Below are positions 1 through 5,292 of a stretch of DNA of 5,292 bases, in pieces. Each line of letters starts with the position of its first letter. The stretch's first letter is position 1. The stretch covers positions 1 through 5,292 of the forward strand of contig PUPG01000099.1 in assembly GCA_003553005.1 (NCBI GenBank), given 5' to 3'. This DNA is from Bacteroidales bacterium (lineage in GTDB: Bacteria; Bacteroidota; Bacteroidia; Bacteroidales; UBA7960). Made by a program: the position numbers and the translations under genes. Below the pieces are notes generated by a model that was not told the origin of the DNA, made no database searches, and worked only from the letters and a program-made list of their open reading frames with translations.

Positions 1-1783
1 GGGTGGGTTCCGGTGCGGTTCCCAGCGGCAGCACAAAACGCATGGTGATGCGTCCGTCATCCACAGGGGGCAAAAATTCGCTGCCTCTCTGGCCCAGCGA
101 CCATATGCCGGCACCTAGCAGCAACAAGGCCAGGGCCAGCACGCCATAACGATACCTGATCACCTGCGGAATCATCTTCCGGTAGCGGCTGGCCAGCTTT
201 GCCATCAACTGTGGCTTGCCGGTGCGAGGTCTGCTCATATCTGTTGGCTGGCTTCGGGCCGTCATCACATACAAAGCAGGCACCAGTGCGGCAGCCGAGA
301 TCAGGGCGGCAAGCATGGCAAAGCCTATGGTAAGAATCAGTTCGCGAAAGATCAGCGCGGCCAATCCGGTTAACAACAAAAAAGGAACAATTGCGGCCAG
401 GTTCGTGCTGGTCCCGGCAATGACCGCGGACAAAACTTCGCCGGCTCCGTCGCGTGCCGCATCCGTTGGTTTCTTGTTGTACTCCTGTTGGTGCCGGAAA
501 ATATTTTCCAGCAACACCAATCCATTGTCAATTAATAAGCCAACACCGAGCGCCATCCCGCCGAGGCTCATCACGTTCAGTGTAAGCCCTGCGGCTGCCA
601 TCAACAAGAAGGTGGCGACAATGGCTACAGGCAGGGTGATGCCGATAATCAGGGACTTCCTGATGTTTCCAAGGAAAAGGAAAATGATTACCATGGCAAG
701 CACTCCACCGGTGATGGCTGCGGCGGCCACAGAGCGTATGGAACCCCGGATGAAGAAAGACTCATCGCGTATGGTGTCCCAATTGATTTCGGAGGGGATG
801 AATCCGGAATCTTCAAGCTCCTGCAATGTGCCGGCCAGTCCGTCAATCACTTCTACCGTGTTGGCGTCTGGCTGTTTCATGATGGTCACCTGGACTGCAT
901 CGAGGCCGTTATGCCTGGCAAACAGTCGTTGTTCGCGATGGCTGTCGGCGACGGTGGCTACCTGGTTGAGCCGGACGTACTGGTCGCTTCCGGGCAGGGT
1001 GATGAGGGTGTTTCCTACATCTGTGGCATCCCTGTAGCGATGTTCTGTTCTTGCAAGGATGTCATATTCGCGGGAGGTAATATTCCCTGAGGCGATATCT
1101 ACATTGCGCTGTTCCAAAGATTGTGTGATATCGCTCATATGGAGACCGTAAGATCGCATCAGTTCCGGGTCCACCGCTACATCGATTTCCCGTTCCCTGC
1201 CACCTGCCACCTCTATGGTGCCTGTTCCCCTGACTGTGAGCAGCTGGGGAACCAGCCGCTGGTCTATCCACTGGCGAAGCTCCACGGATGACATCAGGGG
1301 TGAGCTGAAGGCCAGTTCATAGACGGGCTGTTGTGACGGATCCATTTTCATCAGCCTGGGGGGGTCTGTGCCTGCAGGCAACTCGGCACGCGCTCTTTCC
1401 AATTGCCTTGCAGCATCTTGCAGGGCAATGTCGATATCGGTACCCACATCAAAAAATAGTTCAATATAGGAGCGACCTTCGGAGGCGCGACCGTGAATTT
1501 CTGCCAGGTTTTCCGTGGCCGACAAGTTGCGCTCCAATACCCTGGTAACCTGCTCCTCAATCACCTCCGGCGTTACTCCCGGATAGTTGACCACTACCCG
1601 CACGTGCGGATAATCCACTTCAGGAAGCAGGCTCACTGGAAGCCGGCCCGAGAATAATATCCCCAATACGATCACAACAGCCGTGACAGACAATGTCGCC
1701 ACGGGCCGGGCAATGGCCCATGAGGAGATGTTTGTGGGTCGTCTGTGTGGAGATGCTGACGCGGTTGCCATGATTTGATCCAT
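1..1783 (-). CDS. RND-family efflux permease, inner membrane (partial, C-terminal part off the left edge)
   Basis: This is an uninterrupted reading frame of 594 codons that is still open at the window edge. RND permeases usually have about 1,020-1,060 residues, so a little over half is present. By family, it is a proton-driven inner-membrane pump that exports substrates through a periplasmic adaptor and an outer-membrane channel. Visible parts in order are TM1 (about 24-46), the first periplasmic porter region with LLPEVDYP and YPGVTPEVIEEQVT (52-80), a TM2-TM6 block (about 349-507), TM7 (about 545-562), and the start of the second porter region with GSEFLPPVDDG (567-577). The TM4 motif GLLIDNGLVLLEN (414-426) keeps the first relay aspartate (D419, matching AcrB D407) but has N420 where AcrB has D408. 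A stop codon lies directly before ATG 1783, so translation starts there or at the in-frame ATG at 1771. It follows the adaptor gene by 106 bp. Drug, lipid or metal substrate cannot be told; the motif is closer to HAE-type pumps than to CusA. Confidence 0.95.
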   Translation of the reverse strand, partial: MDQIMATASASPHRRPTNISSWAIARPVATLSVTAVVIVLGILFSGRLPVSLLPEVDYPHVRVVVNYPGVTPEVIEEQVTRVLERNLSATENLAEIHGRASEGRSYIELFFDVGTDIDIALQDAARQLERARAELPAGTDPPRLMKMDPSQQPVYELAFSSPLMSSVELRQWIDQRLVPQLLTVRGTGTIEVAGGREREIDVAVDPELMRSYGLHMSDITQSLEQRNVDIASGNITSREYDILARTEHRYRDATDVGNTLITLPGSDQYVRLNQVATVADSHREQRLFARHNGLDAVQVTIMKQPDANTVEVIDGLAGTLQELEDSGFIPSEINWDTIRDESFFIRGSIRSVAAAAITGGVLAMVIIFLFLGNIRKSLIIGITLPVAIVATFLLMAAAGLTLNVMSLGGMALGVGLLIDNGLVLLENIFRHQQEYNKKPTDAARDGAGEVLSAVIAGTSTNLAAIVPFLLLTGLAALIFRELILTIGFAMLAALISAAALVPALYVMTARSQPTDMSRPRTGKPQLMAKLASRYRKMIPQVIRYRYGVLALALLLLGAGIWSLGQRGSEFLPPVDDGRITMRFVLPLGTAPEPT

Positions 1784-1820
1784 TTAAGCTGAATGAATGG
1801 GTGTGTCTTGCTTGTTTAAT

Positions 1821-1843
1821 CAATGGGTGAGCCTCGCTCATTG
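1821..1843. other. Imperfect palindrome in the adaptor-permease gap
   Basis: CAATG at the left end pairs with CATTG at the right end. The inner bases pair further as GGTGA with TCGCT if two G-T pairs are allowed, leaving a GCC loop. The fold is better as plus-strand RNA; in minus-strand mRNA the two G-T pairs become A-C mismatches. No clear U-run follows on the coding strand, so it is not a convincing terminator. It may be chance or a weak intra-operon structure. The rest of the 106-bp gap (1784-1889) shows no recognised signal. Confidence 0.2.
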
Positions 1844-1889
1844 CTTTTGTACTTTCCTGCAAAGAAACGCGCACCGGATGTTAGCACGA

Positions 1890-2942
1890 TTAATCGCGGA
1901 AGCCGTGACGCCTGAACCGCCCCTGAACTTCCACTTCCGCTCCATCCTGCAGGTTTTCGAGGTTGGCTGCAGCTACTTTTTCGCCGCTTTCCAGCCCGGT
2001 AAGCACCTCCAGCCATCCGTCGCGGCGAATCCCTGTTTCCACCCGTCGTTTTGACACCTCATTATCAGAGATTACGAAGACAAAGGCTTCTTCTTCTTCA
2101 TGCCAAATGCTTTCCGGTGGGATGGCCACGACCTGATCCCGTTGTTCTGTGACAAAATCCAACCGGGCAAGATAGCCTGGTAATATTTTTTGGGGTGCAG
2201 CATCCTGATCTATTTCTACTTCAACCGTAAACAAACGGGTGATGGCATCCGCGGCTGGAAAAATTCTCCGGATCGTACCACGGAAATCATCATCCGGGTA
2301 AATGTCAAAGCGAAGGGCAATATCACGGCCTTTCTCCAGGTGGATGACATCACGCTCACTAAGGCCCGGACGCACAACCAGCAGGTCATGGTCTTCGATG
2401 GTGAATAGCCGTTCATTTTCAGAAACTGTGGTGCCGACCTCAATGAGGCGGTCGGTTACCACGGCATCGACAGGCGCGTGAGCCCGCCCGAGCTCTACTT
2501 CGACCTCCCAGAGGCCCGCTTCGGCCTCTGCCTCTTCCAGCAGCCTGGCAATGGCGTCATATTCGGACTGGGGAATGACATCATCTTCAAAAAGCTTCCT
2601 GCTGCGCTGGTATTGACGTTCTGTTTCGCGCAAACTGGCCCTGGCCTTGCGGAGCTGGGCTTCCTGGCGCCGGGTGTCCATCCGGGCCAGCAAGTCACCT
2701 GCGTGGACATGATCACCCTCTTCAAAATGGACCTCTTCAATGCGACCGGATGTTTGTGCCGTGATGTACACCCTTTTGTATGCCACCACTGGGGCGGTGA
2801 TTGTCCGCCTGCCCGACAGATCCCGGATTTCGGCCTCGGCATAGGCTATGGGAATACCTGAAGTATCCTCCTCATCATTTGTTCCGCTATCACAGGATGT
2901 CCACATCAGGGACACAAGCAGAAAAATCGTCTTGTTCTTCAT
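1890..2942 (-). CDS. RND efflux periplasmic adaptor (membrane fusion protein), predicted lipoprotein
   Basis: This 350-residue protein is the usual length for a membrane fusion protein. It would link the inner-membrane permease encoded next door to an outer-membrane channel. Residues 1-17 look like a lipoprotein signal, with K2/K4, a hydrophobic stretch and Cys17 as the likely lipidated residue, although Trp14 at -3 is unusual for a lipobox. An acidic linker follows (NDEED, 22-26). The first half of the lipoyl/barrel-sandwich domain is at about 58-88 (TSGRIEEVHFEEGDHVHAGD), the charged alpha-helical hairpin at 91-152, the second lipoyl half at 153-183 (HAPVDAVVTDRLIEVGTTV), the beta-barrel at about 186-265, and the membrane-proximal domain at about 270-340. 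The hairpin tip keeps R113 and L117 of the RxxxLxxxxxxS TolC-docking pattern but has P124 in place of Ser. The permease gene follows on the same strand. Substrate cannot be deduced. Confidence 0.93.
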   Translation of the reverse strand: MKNKTIFLLVSLMWTSCDSGTNDEEDTSGIPIAYAEAEIRDLSGRRTITAPVVAYKRVYITAQTSGRIEEVHFEEGDHVHAGDLLARMDTRRQEAQLRKARASLRETERQYQRSRKLFEDDVIPQSEYDAIARLLEEAEAEAGLWEVEVELGRAHAPVDAVVTDRLIEVGTTVSENERLFTIEDHDLLVVRPGLSERDVIHLEKGRDIALRFDIYPDDDFRGTIRRIFPAADAITRLFTVEVEIDQDAAPQKILPGYLARLDFVTEQRDQVVAIPPESIWHEEEEAFVFVISDNEVSKRRVETGIRRDGWLEVLTGLESGEKVAAANLENLQDGAEVEVQGRFRRHGFRD

Positions 2943-2956
2943 CGGTTATAATTTTG

Positions 2957-2963
2957 CAAAATA
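2957..2963 (-). promoter_or_regulatory. Possible -7 box before the adaptor gene
   Basis: The minus strand reads TATTTTG, which is one base shorter than the Bacteroidota -7 consensus TAnnTTTG. It ends 14 nt before the adaptor start codon, almost the same spacing as the better box before mtaB. No good -33 TTG was found at the expected distance. It is the best candidate for a separate promoter of the efflux genes, but it is weak. Confidence 0.28.
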
Positions 2964-2988
2964 TCGCTATTCAATGCCTTATGGGATC

Positions 2989-3026
2989 CACAAATGCACG
3001 CAAATAAGATCACAAAGGCACACTGA
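2989..3026. repeat. Possible degenerate CACAAAG-type repeat
   Basis: On the plus strand CACAAATG, CACGCAAA, CACAAAGG and CACACTGA occur within 38 bp, like decayed copies of a CACAAAGN unit. Unit spacing is irregular and only one copy has the full CACAAAG core. It lies in the same AT-rich gap as the heptad array, on the side nearer the adaptor gene. A-rich chance similarity is a real alternative. Confidence 0.25.
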
Positions 3027-3042
3027 CCGTCAATTAACCTTC

Positions 3043-3084
3043 TAACTGCTTACTACTTACTTCCTACTTCTTACTCCCTACTTC
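3043..3084. repeat. Degenerate heptanucleotide tandem array, consensus YTACTTC (GAAGTAR on the minus strand)
   Basis: Six contiguous 7-bp units are visible on the plus strand: TAACTGC, TTACTAC, TTACTTC, CTACTTC, TTACTCC and CTACTTC. The last four are the best, each with at most one departure from the consensus; the first has two. A further decayed unit (AACCTTC, 3036-3042) may extend it. The array crosses the 3' end of the phosphatase gene, encoding its last residues (GSRE) and its TAA stop. On the minus strand every good unit contains TAA or TAG, and because seven is not a multiple of three these fall in rotating frames. Heptamer arrays between genes are known in cyanobacteria (STRR families); I recall similar ones in Bacteroidota but cannot check this here. 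Confidence 0.8.
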
Positions 3085-3880
3085 CCCTGAAGGCCTCCCT
3101 GACCTTCTTCATCAATTCATCATAAACCCCTGTATTGGCAGCTACAATCTCCCGGTTAAACACATGATTGCTTCCGCCCGAAAAGTCGGTGACCCTGCCG
3201 CCGGCCTCGGTGACCAGTAAGCTGCCGGCAGCCACATCCCATGGACTGAGGCTGTATTCAAAAAACGCCTCAAAACGTCCACAGGCCACATAGGCCAGGT
3301 CCACTGCCGCGCTGCCAATGCGACGCACCCCATGCGTGTTGCGCAGGCACCAGGTAAAAAGCTCCATATAGCTGTCGATCAGGCTGTAATCAAAATAGGG
3401 AAAGCCGGTAGCCAGCAGGCTTTCATTCAGGGAGATGGCTTCCGATACGTGTATCGGCTGTTCGTTCACATAAGCCCCGCCACCTTTCCAGGCATAAAAA
3501 CATTCGTCCTGGTTGATTTCATATACCACACCCGCTACCACTTCGTCATGATGCATCAATGCGATGGACACGCTAAAGCAGGGCAGACCGTGAATGAAAT
3601 TGGTGGTCCCGTCAAGGGGATCCACCACCCAACGGTAATCTTCGCCTTCTTTCCGGATGCTTTCTTCCTCCACGATGAATCCTGCTTCAGGCAAAAGCTG
3701 TTCCAGTGCCTTGACGATGCGTTTTTCGGCCGTAGTATCCACGTGCGTTACATAATTGTGGAGGCCCTTTGTTTCGATGTCGGAGGCGCGCAAACGGGGC
3801 AATTCTCCACGGATGTAAGCTCCCGCATCTTTAGCCACATCGCATGCCTGCAGGCAAAGTTGTCTGTATGCTGTCATCAT
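3071..3880 (-). CDS. Inositol monophosphatase family protein
   Basis: This 269-residue protein has the normal length for the family, which are cytoplasmic, metal-dependent (Mg2+) enzymes that hydrolyse phosphate monoesters such as myo-inositol phosphate. The metal-site residues are visible: an acidic pair in VEEES (E71/E72), motif 1 DPLDGTTNF (87-95) with D87 and D90, and motif 2 SPWDVAAGSLLVTEAGG (212-228) with D215. The upstream segment KGLHNYVTHVDTTAEK (38-53) matches the N-terminal family motif. No signal peptide is seen. Two adjacent ATGs (3880 and 3877) could each be the start. The gene follows mtaB by 62 bp with no promoter-like box between, so the two are probably cotranscribed. The last four codons and stop lie in the heptad array, so the natural C-terminus may have been replaced. 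Substrate is not certain; 3'(2'),5'-bisphosphate nucleotidase or sugar-phosphatase activity is also possible in this superfamily. Confidence 0.95.
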   Translation of the reverse strand: MMTAYRQLCLQACDVAKDAGAYIRGELPRLRASDIETKGLHNYVTHVDTTAEKRIVKALEQLLPEAGFIVEEESIRKEGEDYRWVVDPLDGTTNFIHGLPCFSVSIALMHHDEVVAGVVYEINQDECFYAWKGGGAYVNEQPIHVSEAISLNESLLATGFPYFDYSLIDSYMELFTWCLRNTHGVRRIGSAAVDLAYVACGRFEAFFEYSLSPWDVAAGSLLVTEAGGRVTDFSGGSNHVFNREIVAANTGVYDELMKKVREAFRGSRE

Positions 3881-3942
3881 TTTGTTGTTTAAGCCATTGT
3901 CCCGAAACCAGTGAAATATGCTGCACCAATTTGCCGGGACTG

Positions 3943-5226
3943 TTATACAATGAAAACGAGATGATCACCCATGTTGTTCAACGCGATGGTTTCAATGGTG
4001 TTGACCCGTTTTGCGTCATAGGTTGTCTTTACCCGGACATAGTTTTCTGTAAACCCATACATGTGGTTCTGCAGGTTCTCCTTTTCCCAGAGCACCTTCT
4101 CTTGCCTGCCCTGATTGGAAAGAATGAATGCTTCTTTTTTTGTTTTCGAGAGTGCCTGTAAGGCTTTGGATCGCTGCCTGCTCACATGAGCCGGAATGGT
4201 ATCGGTCATGCGGCTTGCCCTGGTGTTTTCCCTTTCGCTGTAAGTGAATACGTGCACATAGGAAATATCGGCATGACTGATGAATTCCATGCTTTCCTCA
4301 AAGAGGGCAGTTGTTTCTCCCGGGAAGCCCGTGATGACGTCGGCCGCAATGCAGGCATGGGGCAGGTGTTCACGAATCCTGGCCACCCTGTCGGCAAACA
4401 ACGCTGTGTCATATTTTCTACCCATGGCTTTCAGGATGGCATTGCTGCCCGATTGCAGCGGCATGTGAAAATGGGGCATCAGCCTGGGCTCTGCGGCTAC
4501 CAGCTCAATGATGTCATCGCTGAGCAGATCAGGCTCTACGGATGAAAGTCTGATGCGCTCCAGGCCGTCAATCCGGACGAGCTTTTCCAGCAGCCCGAAA
4601 AAAGATTCTCCGTGTGGCTTCCCGAAGTCTCCAATGTTTACGCCCGTAAGCACCACCTCCTTCATGGATGTACCTGCAATCTTTCGGGCTGTTTCCATGG
4701 TTTCCCTGATGGTGTTGCTGCGGCTCCTTCCGCGGGCCCGGGGTATGGTGCAATAGGCGCACAGGTAATCGCATCCGTCCTGGATCTTGAAAAATGACCG
4801 TGTACGATCGCCTGATGAAAACGTGGGAATAAAGGTATCCGGCTTTTCTTTCGCGGGACTTTTCGCCGGCGCTGATTCCGGCGTCTGTTCCAGGTGCCGG
4901 GCAAGGTTGAATTTTTCTTTGTTGCCCAAAACCATGGATACCCCCGGCATGGAACTTAGCTCTTCCGGCTTGACCTGGGAATAGCATCCCATGATGACCA
5001 CCCTGGCATCCGGATTGATCCGCCTGGCCTTCCGGATCAACTCCCGGCAACGTTTTTCGGCATTGCTGGTTACCGTGCAGGAGTTGATTACATAGGTGTC
5101 GGCGTGCTCACGGAAGTCTGCTACCGCATACCCGCTGGCTTGCAACTGGTTGCTGATGGCTGCCGTTTCGCTGTAGTTCAGCTTGCAGCCCAGCGTATAA
5201 AAAGCCAATGTTTGTTTCTTTTCCAT
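3943..5226 (-). CDS. mtaB: tRNA (N6-L-threonylcarbamoyladenosine(37)-C2)-methylthiotransferase MtaB
   Basis: This 427-residue radical-SAM enzyme has the family's usual length. MtaB adds a methylthio group to C2 of t6A at position 37 of ANN-decoding tRNAs, giving ms2t6A, which helps codon reading. The N-terminal MTTase domain has the three cysteines for the auxiliary [4Fe-4S] cluster: C14 in TLGCKLNYSE, C50 in INSCTVT and C81 in MGCYSQ. The radical-SAM cluster motif is CDYLCAYC (C152, C156, C159), followed by IPRARGRSRS. Other family segments are LTGVNIGDFG (193-202), HMPLQSGSN (254-262) and DVITGFPGET (296-305). The C-terminal part (about 371-427) fits a TRAM RNA-binding domain. TLGCKLN points to MtaB rather than MiaB (GCQMN) or RimO (GCPKN). 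A variable linker (112-140) separates the first two domains. The ATG at 5226 lies just downstream of a promoter box, with no clear Shine-Dalgarno sequence. Downstream is the phosphatase gene. Confidence 0.95.
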   Translation of the reverse strand: MEKKQTLAFYTLGCKLNYSETAAISNQLQASGYAVADFREHADTYVINSCTVTSNAEKRCRELIRKARRINPDARVVIMGCYSQVKPEELSSMPGVSMVLGNKEKFNLARHLEQTPESAPAKSPAKEKPDTFIPTFSSGDRTRSFFKIQDGCDYLCAYCTIPRARGRSRSNTIRETMETARKIAGTSMKEVVLTGVNIGDFGKPHGESFFGLLEKLVRIDGLERIRLSSVEPDLLSDDIIELVAAEPRLMPHFHMPLQSGSNAILKAMGRKYDTALFADRVARIREHLPHACIAADVITGFPGETTALFEESMEFISHADISYVHVFTYSERENTRASRMTDTIPAHVSRQRSKALQALSKTKKEAFILSNQGRQEKVLWEKENLQNHMYGFTENYVRVKTTYDAKRVNTIETIALNNMGDHLVFIV

Positions 5227-5239
5227 CTCTTAAGTGCCA

Positions 5240-5247
5240 CAAAATTA
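5240..5247 (-). promoter_or_regulatory. Bacteroidota-type -7 promoter box before mtaB
   Basis: The minus strand reads TAATTTTG, an exact match to the TAnnTTTG -7 consensus of the Bacteroidota housekeeping sigma factor. It ends 13 nt before the mtaB ATG, so transcription would start within about 10 nt of the start codon and give a very short leader. The -33 position has only a poor match (AATG instead of TTTG), and part of it overlaps the hairpin upstream. Confidence 0.5.
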
Positions 5248-5249
5248 CA

Positions 5250-5283
5250 TAAAAAGCAAAAGCCGGCATTCCAGGATGGAGCC
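5250..5283 (-). terminator. Possible intrinsic terminator of an upstream gene outside the window
   Basis: On the minus strand GGCTCCA pairs with TGGA-AT-GCC around a TCC loop, giving a seven-pair stem with a two-base bulge. A T-rich tail (GGCTTTTGCTTTTT) follows. This would end transcription of a minus-strand gene lying to the right of the window. The bulge and interrupted T-run make it uncertain. Confidence 0.3.
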
Positions 5284-5292
5284 TGTGTAAAA

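Noticed and set aside
216..1037. A 273-codon open frame on the plus strand
   Set aside because: It is antisense to the RND permease, whose conserved motifs are on the other strand. The translation is rich in Ser, Ala and Arg with no recognisable domain, typical of a shadow frame.
1858..1866. TTTCTTTG-like sequence on the minus strand before the permease, considered as a -7 promoter box
   Set aside because: It breaks the TA of the TAnnTTTG consensus, is much farther from the start codon than the other candidate boxes, and has no clear -33 element.
1620..1874. An 84-codon minus-strand frame overlapping the permease start, considered as a small gene or frameshifted N-terminal extension
   Set aside because: The permease frame has its own ATG with a stop codon directly before it and a normal N-terminus leading into TM1. 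The overlapping peptide does not resemble an RND N-terminus.
3024..3032. TGACCGTCA palindrome downstream of the phosphatase gene
   Set aside because: The arms leave a one-base loop, too tight for an RNA hairpin, and no T-run follows. There is no evidence for a regulator site.
3081..3092. Short inverted repeat CTTC-CCCT-GAAG at the gene-side edge of the heptad array
   Set aside because: A 4-bp stem arises easily by chance in such CT-rich sequence and it lies within the coding region.
3332..3892. A 186-codon open frame on the plus strand
   Set aside because: It is antisense to the inositol-monophosphatase-family gene, whose metal-binding motifs are intact on the minus strand. The plus-strand translation has no family features.
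3899..3940. Inverted repeat GTCCCG ... CGGGAC between mtaB and the phosphatase gene
   Set aside because: The arms are only 6 bp with a 30-nt loop and no U-run follows, so it does not support a terminator or riboswitch; chance is likely.

Overview
The window looks like ordinary chromosomal DNA from a Gram-negative bacterium, most likely of the Bacteroidota. Four things point there: the MtaB and inositol-monophosphatase sequences have the style of that phylum, the start codons lack clear Shine-Dalgarno sequences, a TAnnTTTG-type -7 promoter box lies just before mtaB, and a heptanucleotide tandem array sits between genes. Base composition is close to balanced. All four supported genes lie on the minus strand, so transcription runs from right to left. 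No RNA gene, CRISPR array, insertion sequence or defence system was recognised.

From right to left in the direction of transcription: (1) 5227-5292 is upstream DNA with a possible terminator hairpin for an unseen upstream gene and a Bacteroidota-type promoter. (2) mtaB (3943-5226) encodes a radical-SAM tRNA methylthiotransferase. (3) After 62 bp comes an inositol-monophosphatase-family gene (3071-3880), whose last four codons and stop codon lie inside a degenerate 7-bp tandem array (3043-3084). (4) A 128-bp AT-rich intergenic region (2943-3070) holds most of that array, a possible second degenerate repeat, and a possible promoter. (5) A lipoprotein periplasmic adaptor of an RND efflux pump (1890-2942) follows. 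(6) After a 106-bp gap comes the inner-membrane RND permease (1-1783). It runs off the left edge, and about the first 594 residues are present.

The adaptor and permease would form the inner-membrane and periplasmic parts of a tripartite efflux pump. The outer-membrane factor is not in the window. mtaB and the phosphatase are housekeeping-type genes with no obvious link to the pump. Candidate promoters lie before mtaB and before the adaptor gene but not before the other two, which suggests two transcription units: mtaB-phosphatase and adaptor-permease. I found no convincing new multi-gene system. The most unusual element is the heptad array, which places a stop codon in every unit on the coding strand and supplies the stop codon of the phosphatase gene.
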